Source of the DNA: Sediminimonas qiaohouensis DSM 21189
GTDB taxonomy: Bacteria; Pseudomonadota; Alphaproteobacteria; Rhodobacterales; Rhodobacteraceae
NCBI RefSeq assembly: GCF_000423645.1
Contig: NZ_AUIJ01000009.1
Span: forward strand, 1 to 64,000
DNA: 64,000 nucleotides
Direction of reading: 5' to 3'
Position numbers and translations under genes: made by a program. The notes below the pieces were generated by a model. The model ran no database searches, was not told the origin of the DNA, and saw only the letters and a program-made list of their open reading frames with translations. Below are positions 36,097 through 44,199 of the stretch, piece after piece (position 1 is the first letter of the stretch; every line of letters starts with the position of its first letter).

Positions 36097-36804
36097 ATGA
36101 CCCAAGCGCCGATCAATCTCTATTATTGGCCCACGCCGAACGGCTGGAAAATCTCCATTGCCCTCGAAGAGATGGCCCTGCCGTACACCGTGCACCTCGT
36201 CGATCTCGGCGCCGGTGATCAGTTCAAGCCAGAGTTTTTGGCGATCTCGCCCAACAACAAGATGCCCGCGATCATTGATCCCGATGGCCCGGACGGGGAA
36301 CCGATCTCGATCTTCGAATCCGGCGCGATCCTGCAATACCTCGCGCGCAAGACGGGCCTGTTCACCGGCCCCAACGAGCGCGCCCGCATCGCCGTTGATC
36401 AGTGGTTGATGTGGCAGATGGGCGGGCTGGGCCCGATGGCGGGGCAGGCGCATCATTTCCTGAAATACGCGCCCGCGATGGACCCGCCGCAGGACCTACC
36501 GTATGCCAAGGACCGTTACCGGGGTGAGACCGCGCGCCTGCTGCGCGTGCTGGATGGGCAACTGGCCGCGAACGACTACGTGGCGGGCGATTTCTATTCC
36601 ATCGCGGACATGGCGATCTGGCCTTGGGCTTCGCTGTGGGAGGGGCAGGAGCAGACGCTGGACGACAAGCCCAACCTTGCCCGCTGGCTTGACCAGGTGG
36701 GCGCGCGCCCCGGCGTGCAGGCCGGTCGCGCCCTGTTTGCCGAGAAACGCGGCAACCTGCAGCAGGACAAGGCCGCGCAAAAGGTGCTGTTCGGTCAGAA
36801 ATAG
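36097..36804 (+). CDS. Glutathione S-transferase family protein (YfcG/Ure2p-like)
   Basis: 235 residues. N-terminal thioredoxin fold with YYWPTPNGWKISIALEE and SPNNKMPAIID, then FESGAILQYLA; C-terminal helical domain with the conserved IADMAIWPWASLW. This subgroup (nu class) often has disulfide-bond reductase activity. GAGAGGA precedes the ATG. Divergent from metZ. It ends 6 bases from the convergent yciB. Confidence 0.88.
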   Translation: MTQAPINLYYWPTPNGWKISIALEEMALPYTVHLVDLGAGDQFKPEFLAISPNNKMPAIIDPDGPDGEPISIFESGAILQYLARKTGLFTGPNERARIAVDQWLMWQMGGLGPMAGQAHHFLKYAPAMDPPQDLPYAKDRYRGETARLLRVLDGQLAANDYVAGDFYSIADMAIWPWASLWEGQEQTLDDKPNLARWLDQVGARPGVQAGRALFAEKRGNLQQDKAAQKVLFGQK

Positions 36805-36810
36805 GCGGCG

Positions 36811-37422
36811 TTACTTGTCGCCGCCGCCGCCCTCGTCGATGCCATAATCGGAAAACACGCGCCCTTGCGTGATGAAAAACCCGAACACCGCCGCCGACAG
36901 GCCGAAGGTCTTGAAATAGACCCACGCTTCGGTGCTCATCAGGCGCCAGACCGCCTCGTTGGCGATGGCCAGTGCGAAGAAAAAGATCATCAGCCGCCGC
37001 GTCAGGATCATCCATCCCTCGCGCTGCAGCGGCATGACCTCGTCCATCACCGATTGCAGGTAGGACCGCCCGCGCAGCAGCCCCGCGCCAAGGATGCCGC
37101 CGAAGATCAGGTAGATCATCGTCGGCTTCATCTTGAAAAAGCGATCATCGTTCAGCCACACCGACAACCCGCCGAACACGATCACCAGCACCAGCGTGAC
37201 AAGCTGCATCTTCGATAGCTTGCCTGTGAGCCGCCACAGCGCCGCCGTGGTGAGGGTTAGCAGCGGGATGAACCCGGCCGTGACCAATATGAACCCGTCA
37301 TAGGTCCGCCCGCCTATGCTATAGACGTTGTCCTTGAGCAGCACGTAAGCCACGAAAAACACCACGATCGGCCCCAGTTCCAGGCCGGTCTTGAGCATCG
37401 GGTTGATCTTGTCTCGGCTCAT
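36811..37422 (-). CDS. yciB: Inner membrane-spanning protein YciB (septation protein A)
   Basis: 203 residues, five to six helices. Family signatures: LELGPIVVFFVAYVLL, DDRFFKMKPTMIYLIFG, NEAVWR and WVYFKTFG. YciB (IspZ) is linked to cell division and envelope synthesis. ATG 37422 was preferred to an overlapping GTG at 37428. It lies 15 bases after an EamA gene, so the two share a transcript. Confidence 0.93.
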   Translation of the reverse strand: MSRDKINPMLKTGLELGPIVVFFVAYVLLKDNVYSIGGRTYDGFILVTAGFIPLLTLTTAALWRLTGKLSKMQLVTLVLVIVFGGLSVWLNDDRFFKMKPTMIYLIFGGILGAGLLRGRSYLQSVMDEVMPLQREGWMILTRRLMIFFFALAIANEAVWRLMSTEAWVYFKTFGLSAAVFGFFITQGRVFSDYGIDEGGGGDK

Positions 37423-37437
37423 GGTCACGCCTTTCCT

Positions 37438-38346
37438 TCAGCCACCCATTTCTACGATTATCGCGCCGAGCGCAATCAGCGACATCAGCGCGATCCGGCG
37501 CGGGCCCACCGTTTCGCGCAGCACCAGCCACCCGATCAGCGCCGCGAACACGGTCGAGGTCTCGCGCAGTACCGCCGCCTCGCCGACCTTGTCCAGCCGT
37601 GTCGCCATCATCACCGCGCCGAAGCTGAAGAACGCGACCACCGCGCCGATCGCCCCGCGCGCCATCAGCGGAGGCAACGGCGGGCGCACCGGCGGCGCCA
37701 TCGACCGCCAGCGCAGCGCCGCCAGGACCGGCATCGCGACACCGTCGATCATGAAAAACCACATCAGGAACGTGAACGGGTCCGGCGTGGCGCGGATACC
37801 ATACGCGTCATAAGTGGTATAGAGCGCCACGAACAACCCCGTGAACACCGCCAGCGCCAGCGCCATGTTGAGCGTCTCGCGCTCCAGCGTGATGTGGATC
37901 AGGTTGTAAACGGCCAGCCCGAAGATCCCCGCCAGCAGCACCGCCACGCCCAGCCATTGCACCGGCGTGAACACTTCGCCAAACAACAGCCAAGCGCCGA
38001 TCACAGTGAACAGCGGCCCGGTGCCGCGCACCACCGGGTAGACCACCGTGTAGGCGCCGCGCGTATAGGCCATCGCCTGCAACAGCTTGTAGGCGGTGTG
38101 GATGACAAAGGCGCCCGCGAATATGGGCCACATGTTCGGCGCCGGCCACGGCACCACGAACAACGCCAGCGGCGCCGCGATCAGGCCATAGCTGATGTCG
38201 ATGGCGCCGCGCGTCAGCCACGGGTCGTGCCGCCCCTTCTGAAGCGCGCCGAACACCGCGTGCAGCACCGCCGCCAGCAAGGCCAGCGCCATCGCCAGCT
38301 GATGCCCCGCCGGCGTGCCTTCCAGCGAAAGGAGCCACGCGCTCAT
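37438..38346 (-). CDS. EamA family transporter
   Basis: 302 residues with about ten helices in two halves (VLHAVFGALQKG; GLFVALYTTYDAYG). GRHDPW and the pair of EamA repeats fit a DMT exporter of unknown substrate. Upstream partner of yciB. Divergent from the MgtC gene with a 66-base gap. Confidence 0.82.
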   Translation of the reverse strand: MSAWLLSLEGTPAGHQLAMALALLAAVLHAVFGALQKGRHDPWLTRGAIDISYGLIAAPLALFVVPWPAPNMWPIFAGAFVIHTAYKLLQAMAYTRGAYTVVYPVVRGTGPLFTVIGAWLLFGEVFTPVQWLGVAVLLAGIFGLAVYNLIHITLERETLNMALALAVFTGLFVALYTTYDAYGIRATPDPFTFLMWFFMIDGVAMPVLAALRWRSMAPPVRPPLPPLMARGAIGAVVAFFSFGAVMMATRLDKVGEAAVLRETSTVFAALIGWLVLRETVGPRRIALMSLIALGAIIVEMGG

Positions 38347-38412
38347 GCCGCGCGTCTCGTGTCAAATGGGTGGATCGTGCTACGTTTTGGGCAACGGTCA
38401 GGGAAGGGCGCT

Positions 38413-38892
38413 ATGGAACAACACATTGTGGACGCCATTGCCCAGGAGTTGTCGGGCACGTTCAGTGCTGTCTCGCCTCTTATTGCCGGAATGCGGCTTG
38501 TTGCGGCACTGATCTTTGGGGGGGTGATCGGGCTCGAACGCGAAAGCAAGCAGAAACCGGCGGGGCTGCGCACCCACATGCTGGTTTCAATGGCGGCTTG
38601 CCTGTTCATCCTGGTCAGCCAGCAATTGGCCGCCTTGTCCTTTGGCGCACAAGACGCGATGCGTGTTGATCCCCTGCGCCTGATCGAGGCGGTGACCGCC
38701 GGCGTCGCCTTTCTGGCGGCGGGAGCGATCTTCACCTCGGGCGGCTCGGTGCACAACATCACCACCGGCGCGTCCATGTGGTTGGTGGGCGCCATCGGGC
38801 TGGCTTGCGGGTCGGGGCAGATGCCGCTTGCCGCTATGGCGACGGGAATTGTTTTGCTGGTGCTGTATGGCGTGCGACTGGTCGAGCGATAG
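38413..38892 (+). CDS. MgtC/SapB family membrane protein
   Basis: 159 residues, four to five helices: RLVAALIFGGVIGLERE, KPAGLRTHMLVSMAACLFIL and the conserved VAFLAAGAIF with TTGASMWLVGAIGLACG. MgtC proteins modulate membrane ATP synthase and magnesium or acid adaptation. It lacks the C-terminal ACT-like domain of Salmonella MgtC. GGGAAGGG precedes the ATG. Confidence 0.88.
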   Translation: MEQHIVDAIAQELSGTFSAVSPLIAGMRLVAALIFGGVIGLERESKQKPAGLRTHMLVSMAACLFILVSQQLAALSFGAQDAMRVDPLRLIEAVTAGVAFLAAGAIFTSGGSVHNITTGASMWLVGAIGLACGSGQMPLAAMATGIVLLVLYGVRLVER

Positions 38893-38962
38893 CGCCGACC
38901 GGTCGCCTCGCGCGCGTGGCCTTGCCCGCGTTCGCCGTAGCAATGGCCGAGATGCGGCGCGT

Positions 38963-39388
38963 TCATCCCTTCGACCTGCCGGGGATATGCCCGCTTTGCG
39001 CCCGCATCTGCGCATGCAGGCGCGGAGAGATGTCAATCTGCCGATTGCTGTGATCAAGGACGATCACCCCGCCCTCGGCGTTTAGCGCATACTCGTCAAT
39101 CAGGTCTTCTTCCATCGCCTGGATGATGAACGGCGTGCGATGCGCGCGCACCACGGCCAGATCCCGGATCTGCGGTAGCTCATCCGCGCTGCCGCTCCAG
39201 ACAAGGCGCCCGAACCCCACCACGCGGCCTGCGTCCAGCAGCACGCATTCGGCATAGGGCGGATGCTGGGGCGCGGCGGGGTCTGCACCCTCATCGACCG
39301 GCGGCGGCGTCAGTCGCGCCACGTCCAGCAATTCGACGATATCCATTTGATCGCCGCGAAATTCGGTTGTTCGGCAAAGCTCAAGCAT
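38963..39388 (-). CDS. GNAT-like protein, coupled to ftsY
   Basis: 141 residues. CVLLDAGRVVGFGRLVW followed by QIRDLAVVRAHRTPFIIQAM looks like the central strands and the acetyl-CoA site of a GNAT acetyltransferase, but the usual R/QxxGxG/A loop is degenerate (RAHRTPFI). Its ATG overlaps the ftsY stop by 8 bases. A later start at 39346 is possible. Function unknown; may have lost activity. Confidence 0.55.
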   Translation of the reverse strand: MLELCRTTEFRGDQMDIVELLDVARLTPPPVDEGADPAAPQHPPYAECVLLDAGRVVGFGRLVWSGSADELPQIRDLAVVRAHRTPFIIQAMEEDLIDEYALNAEGGVIVLDHSNRQIDISPRLHAQMRAQSGHIPGRSKG

Positions 39389-40565
39389 CGAGACCCGTCA
39401 GCGCCCTTGCAAAATCCCTGGGGTCGAACGGGGCCAGATCGTCGATCTGTTCGCCCACGCCGATGGCGTGGATCGGCAGGCCAAAGCGATCGGCCAGCGC
39501 GACCAGAACGCCGCCGCGTGCGGTGCCGTCCAGTTTCGTCATCACCAGACCCGACACGTTGGCCAGCTCGCGGAAAATCTCGACCTGCCGCAGGGCGTTC
39601 TGCCCCGTTGTCGCGTCCAGCACCAGCAGCGTGTTATGCGGCGCCTCGGGGTCTTTCTTGCGGATCACGCGCACGATCTTGGAGAGTTCCTCCATCAGGT
39701 CGGCGCGGTTTTGCAGCCGACCGGCGGTGTCGATCATCAGCAGATCGGCGCCGTCCGCCTCGGCCTTGGTCATGGCGTCGAACGCCAGGCTGGCGGGGTC
39801 GCTGCCCTCGGGCGCGGTCAGGACCGGCACGCCGGCGCGTTCGCCCCACACCTGCAATTGTTCGACCGCGGCGGCGCGAAACGTGTCGCCGGCGGCGATC
39901 ACGACATCCTTGCCCGCGGCCTTGAACTGCGAGGCCAGCTTGCCGATGGTCGTGGTCTTGCCCGAGCCGTTGACCCCCACCACCAACACCACCTGCGGCT
40001 TGGACGGGTAAAGCGGCATCGGCCGCGCCACCGGTTCCATGATGCGGGTGATCTCGTCGGCCAGCAGGCCCTTGATCTCGTCGGTCGAAAGCTTGCGGCC
40101 CATCCGCCCCTCGGCCATGTTGGCGGTGACACGCAGGGCGGTATCGACGCCCATATCGGCGGTGATCAGAAGCTCTTCGAGCTGCTCGAGCATCGCGTCG
40201 TCAAGGGTGCGGCGCATGACCGGACGCCCGCCCGCACGGCCCAGCAGACGGCCCAGCAACCCACCCCGCGCCTGTGCCTCGCCGCCCTCCGGCGCGTCGG
40301 GCACCTCGGGCGGTGTCGGCGGCGCCTCCGGCTCCGGCTCGGGCAGGGGCACTTCGCCGGGGGTTGGCACGGGGGCCTCTTCCGGCTCGGCGGGGATCTC
40401 GCGCGGCGGGGTTGCGGGCTCCGGATCCTTTTGCGGCGCGGGATGCTCTGGCGGCTCGGGCGGCGTTTCGGGCTCTGCGCCCTCCTCGACGATGGCATCA
40501 AGCCCCTCTTCCAGTCGCGAAGAGGACTTGAACATGCGATTCTTGAGTTTCCCGAAAAAGGACAT
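39381..40565 (-). CDS. ftsY: Signal recognition particle receptor FtsY
   Basis: 394 residues. A Pro/Glu-rich acidic region (about 30-95) takes the place of the E. coli A domain. The NG GTPase follows: GVNGSGKTTTIGKLA, DTFRAAAVEQL, DTAGR, and TKLDGTARGG. Docks ribosome-SRP complexes at the membrane. Together with SecDF-YajC it marks the protein-export theme. First gene of a two-gene unit. Confidence 0.96.
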   Translation of the reverse strand: MSFFGKLKNRMFKSSSRLEEGLDAIVEEGAEPETPPEPPEHPAPQKDPEPATPPREIPAEPEEAPVPTPGEVPLPEPEPEAPPTPPEVPDAPEGGEAQARGGLLGRLLGRAGGRPVMRRTLDDAMLEQLEELLITADMGVDTALRVTANMAEGRMGRKLSTDEIKGLLADEITRIMEPVARPMPLYPSKPQVVLVVGVNGSGKTTTIGKLASQFKAAGKDVVIAAGDTFRAAAVEQLQVWGERAGVPVLTAPEGSDPASLAFDAMTKAEADGADLLMIDTAGRLQNRADLMEELSKIVRVIRKKDPEAPHNTLLVLDATTGQNALRQVEIFRELANVSGLVMTKLDGTARGGVLVALADRFGLPIHAIGVGEQIDDLAPFDPRDFARALTGLDA

Positions 40566-40681
40566 GGCGATCTCTGGCAGCCTGTGGGTGCGTTTCTCTT
40601 CACCTAGCCATTTCGCGGGGGATTTGAAAGGCCCCGCGCGCGATTGTCGGTGCCGTTTTTCGCCGTTCGTCCGCGATTGCC

Positions 40682-40716
40682 TGCCGGAGCACGGGCAAAC
40701 TTCCCGTGCTCCGGCA
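40682..40716. terminator. 14-bp perfect hairpin downstream of the protease-like gene
   Basis: TGCCGGAGCACGGG and CCCGTGCTCCGGCA with a 7-base loop, 22 bases after the stop at 40738. No T tract follows on the minus strand. It could act as a Rho-assisted terminator or RNA 3' end stabiliser. Confidence 0.5.
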
Positions 40717-40737
40717 ATGTGATAGTGGGCGCTCGGA

Positions 40738-42546
40738 TTACTCCCAGCAGTTGACCAGAACGGTCATCGCCGCGGCGCGATCGGTCAGGTCTTCGGGCGC
40801 GATCCGGGGCAGGGCGTCGGCCCGGTCGGGGGTCACGTCCAACCCCTCCAGCAGCGCGGCGATGGCGCCCGCGTCGGCGGCAAACTGCACGTCATCGGGC
40901 AATTTGCGCGCGCCGTCCTGACGCGGCAGTAACATGCCCAGAACAGTACCCCCGGCGTCGACCACTGGCCCACCCGCATCGCCTGGCAGCGCCGTCAGCG
41001 CCAGGCGGCTGAGGTTTTCCTCGCCCGACAGGCCGTCTACATCGGCCAGCTTGCCAAAGGTCATCGTCGGCGCGCCAAGGACACCGCCATAGGAAAAGCC
41101 CGACACCGCGACCTCGGATTGCAACCGCGGCGCAGTGGCGCGCAGCGTCGCCACCGCCATTGGCGTCAACGGGGTGACGGGCTTGAGGATCGCGACGCCA
41201 AGCTCCGGATCGCTGTGCACAACGCGCGCCTCGGCCTGTTCGCCAAGCGTGATGCGCCCGCAGGATTGCACCACCTCGGTGGTGGTGACCACGGTGCCAT
41301 CGCGCCCGATGTAAAAGCCCGAACGCGTCAGCCGCGGCTTGCGCACTTCCAGCCCCGAAACAAGGTCCACATCCTGCAGCGTATTGGCGCCCGCCCCCGG
41401 GTCCAGCACGCCGTCAATGCGCGCAAAGCTGGTCTGCATTTCCCGAAGGAGCCGCCCCCGGCGCGCGTCATCATCCGCCGGCCACACCAGGGTAAAGCCC
41501 TTGATCTGTCCGTTTTGCAGGCTTGCCTCGGTGTGGGAGATGAACTCGTCGCCGATCCCGACGAGGCTGAAGCTATCGCGGCCACGCTCGCGCGGGCCCT
41601 CGGGCGGCACGATTTCAAGGGTCTGCATGATGTCATAGAGGCCAAACAGCGTGTCGCGGTCGCCCGGCTGACTGATCAGCAGCACCCGCGCGGGTATTTC
41701 GCCGCTTGGGGTGTAGTGCACGAACGGCGGCTCAAGGTGGTCGAACTCGATCACGCCCATCGGCAGCTTCATCTCGATTCCCGCATCGTCGTTGCGCACC
41801 ATCCGCAGGTCCAGCCCCTCAAGAACGGCGTTATACTGCGCCAGCAATTGCTCGCGCTGGCGCGTGGTCAGGATGCTGGTCGGCTCATACCCGTTGTTGC
41901 GCTGCCACTCGGCCATGGCGGCACGGGTGCCGGGGCCGATGGCACCATCGATGCCGTATTCATAATACCCCGCCCATTTCAGCGCGATTTGCAGCGCCTT
42001 GCGCTCTTCCGCATCCAACCGGGCCTCGCTTGCCCGCGCCTCGCGCGGGGTTTCCTCGACCGGCTCCATCGTGGTGTCCACCTGCGCCTGCTGGGTGACC
42101 TCGGGCTTGGCTTCGGTTTCGGCCGCGACCTCGGTCTCAATCTCGGCCTCCGCCTCCGCTACCTGGTCTTGCTGCCCGTCCCTCTGGCCCGGCTTGACCG
42201 GCGGCAGATTCAGCAGGTTCGCCCCGCGCGGCCAGAATTGCTGCCGAAAGGCGTTCGCACCGATCAGGAAGCTGTCATCCGGGATCACCCCCTCGGCCCG
42301 GTAGGCGCGTAGCACCTGGTCGGCATCCCCGCGCGTATAGGGCCCCAGCGAAATGCCGTAAGAGCCGTTGGTCAGGACAAAGCCATTCACATCCGGCAAC
42401 TCCGCCGAATAGCTGCGCGCGCGCGCCTGCGCGGCGTTGAGGGTATCCGCCGCTTCGATCTGCACCCAGACCACGTTTTGTTGCGCGATAACGGCACGTG
42501 ACGCGAGCAGGACCCAAATCAACGCGACGACTAGAACTCTGGACAT
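40738..42546 (-). CDS. Trypsin-like pseudoprotease with peptidoglycan-binding domain
   Basis: 602 residues. Signal peptide (MSRVLVVALIWVLLASRAVI), a SPOR-like N-terminal region (VWVQIEA, GFVLTNGSYGISLGPY), a Glu-rich linker, a peptidoglycan-binding domain (about 178-235: GAIGPGTRAAMAEWQR), and a C-terminal trypsin fold (about 405-545). The catalytic positions are changed: TTTEVVQSC has Glu424 where His is expected and PGDAGGPVVD has Ala524 where Ser is expected. It is therefore probably a binding or scaffolding protein of the periplasm. Divergent from glyQ. Confidence 0.8.
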   Translation of the reverse strand: MSRVLVVALIWVLLASRAVIAQQNVVWVQIEAADTLNAAQARARSYSAELPDVNGFVLTNGSYGISLGPYTRGDADQVLRAYRAEGVIPDDSFLIGANAFRQQFWPRGANLLNLPPVKPGQRDGQQDQVAEAEAEIETEVAAETEAKPEVTQQAQVDTTMEPVEETPREARASEARLDAEERKALQIALKWAGYYEYGIDGAIGPGTRAAMAEWQRNNGYEPTSILTTRQREQLLAQYNAVLEGLDLRMVRNDDAGIEMKLPMGVIEFDHLEPPFVHYTPSGEIPARVLLISQPGDRDTLFGLYDIMQTLEIVPPEGPRERGRDSFSLVGIGDEFISHTEASLQNGQIKGFTLVWPADDDARRGRLLREMQTSFARIDGVLDPGAGANTLQDVDLVSGLEVRKPRLTRSGFYIGRDGTVVTTTEVVQSCGRITLGEQAEARVVHSDPELGVAILKPVTPLTPMAVATLRATAPRLQSEVAVSGFSYGGVLGAPTMTFGKLADVDGLSGEENLSRLALTALPGDAGGPVVDAGGTVLGMLLPRQDGARKLPDDVQFAADAGAIAALLEGLDVTPDRADALPRIAPEDLTDRAAAMTVLVNCWE

Positions 42547-42737
42547 CTTGGTACACTTCCCCTGTTACGGTATTTATTTTCGCCAATCTGGCCGATTTTT
42601 AACGAAATACAAAGAGCAGTGAACCAGATTATTGCATTTTCCCGCGATTGACCCCGCCCGCGCCGCGCCGTAGGTAGAGGCCGCGTTTCAGGTGGCGGCG
42701 CAAAGGCCGCCGCAATCGGCCGGACGGGGCAGGGATC

Positions 42738-43667
42738 ATGAGCAGCAAAGACACCAAACCGCGCAGTTTCCAGGAAATTATCCTGAGGCTACAGGCCTAT
42801 TGGTCCGCCCAGGGCTGCGCCGTGATGCAGCCCTACGACATGGAGGTCGGCGCCGGCACCTTCCACCCGGCGACGACACTGCGCTCGCTCGGCTCGCGGC
42901 CATGGGCGGCGGCCTATGTGCAGCCCTCGCGCCGTCCCACCGACGGGCGTTATGGCGAAAACCCCAACCGGCTGCAGCATTACTACCAGTACCAGGTTCT
43001 GATCAAACCCAGCCCGCCGGATTTGCAGGCGCTCTACCTCGGCTCGCTCGAGGCGATCGGCATCGACATGGCGCTGCACGATATCCGCTTTGTCGAGGAC
43101 GACTGGGAAAGCCCCACATTGGGCGCCTGGGGCCTTGGTTGGGAGGTGTGGTGCGACGGCATGGAAGTCAGCCAGTTCACCTATTTCCAACAGGTCGGCG
43201 GCCATGATTGCCACCCCGTCTCGGGCGAGCTGACCTACGGGTTGGAGCGGCTGGCGATGTATGTGCTGGGCATCGATCATGTGATGGACATGCCCTATAA
43301 TGACCCCGACGCGCCCATTGCGCTGAGCTACGGCGACGTGTTCCGCCAGACCGAGCAGGAATACTCGCGCTGGAATTTCGACGTGGCCGACACGCAGGTC
43401 CTGCTGCGCCACTTCGAAGAGGCCGAGGCCGAATGCGCCGCGATCCTCGATCAACCCCACGATGACCCGAAAACCGGTCAACGCATCGTCATGGCGCACC
43501 CCGCCTATGACCAGTGCATCAAGGCCAGCCACATCTTCAACCTGCTGGACGCGCGCGGCGTGATCAGCGTGACCGAGCGCCAGGCCTATATCGGCCGCGT
43601 GCGCGCATTGGCCCGGATGTGCGCCGATGCCTTCGTGCAGACCGATGCGGGGGGCCATGCCGCATGA
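42738..43667 (+). CDS. glyQ: Glycine--tRNA ligase alpha subunit
   Basis: 309 residues of the bacterial alpha2-beta2 Gly[22 protein letters not shown] at the start, then [15 protein letters not shown] and [18 protein letters not shown], all diagnostic. AGGG lies before the ATG. Its stop overlaps the DUF6446 start (ATGA). The AT-richer 190 bases upstream hold the promoters of this operon and of the divergent gene. Confidence 0.97.
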   Translation: MSSKDTKPRSFQEIILRLQAYWSAQGCAVMQPYDMEVGAGTFHPATTLRSLGSRPWAAAYVQPSRRPTDGRYGENPNRLQHYYQYQVLIKPSPPDLQALYLGSLEAIGIDMALHDIRFVEDDWESPTLGAWGLGWEVWCDGMEVSQFTYFQQVGGHDCHPVSGELTYGLERLAMYVLGIDHVMDMPYNDPDAPIALSYGDVFRQTEQEYSRWNFDVADTQVLLRHFEEAEAECAAILDQPHDDPKTGQRIVMAHPAYDQCIKASHIFNLLDARGVISVTERQAYIGRVRALARMCADAFVQTDAGGHAA

Positions 43668-44194
43668 TCGGAAAGATACTCGCCGCCATGATTGTTCTGA
43701 CTGCCGCAGTGGGCGGCGCCGCGCTCTATTACCTGCAGGTCTATGCCTATTACGACACCGTCGCGCCGAGCGGGGCGGATGACGTGCAAATGACGTCGCT
43801 GACCGCCGCCGCGCCCGAGCCGATCCTTTATGACGACTTCCGCGCGATCGATGCGGATAGCAGTCCGATCCGCTACCGCGCCTGTTTTTCCACCACGTCC
43901 AGCCTTGCCATGCTGTCCGAGACCTACGCGCCCTACATCGAAGGGGCCGAGCCGCTGAACGCGCCGGGGTGGTTCGAATGCTTCGACGCGCAGGAGATCG
44001 GCGAGAAGTTGGAGGAGGGCGAGGCGCTCGCGTTCCTGGGCGAGCGCAACATCGAGTATGGCATCGACCGCGTCGTTGCTGTCACGCGCGACGGGCGCGG
44101 ATATGTCTGGCACCAGATAAACCATTGCGGTGCCGAAGTTTTCGAAGGCAAACCGGCCCCTGCCGACTGCCCAACTCCGCCCGAAGGGTACTGA
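43664..44194 (+). CDS. DUF6446 family protein between glyQ and glyS
   Basis: 176 residues. A single N-terminal helix ([20 protein letters not shown]) anchors a periplasmic domain with [16 protein letters not shown] and WHQINHCG; three cysteines. A gene of this family sits between glyQ and glyS in many Rhodobacteraceae; its role is unknown. Start overlaps the glyQ stop (ATGA), and glyS starts 5 bases after it, so the three are tightly coupled. Confidence 0.82.
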   Translation: MIGKILAAMIVLTAAVGGAALYYLQVYAYYDTVAPSGADDVQMTSLTAAAPEPILYDDFRAIDADSSPIRYRACFSTTSSLAMLSETYAPYIEGAEPLNAPGWFECFDAQEIGEKLEEGEALAFLGERNIEYGIDRVVAVTRDGRGYVWHQINHCGAEVFEGKPAPADCPTPPEGY

Positions 44195-44199
44195 CTGAC

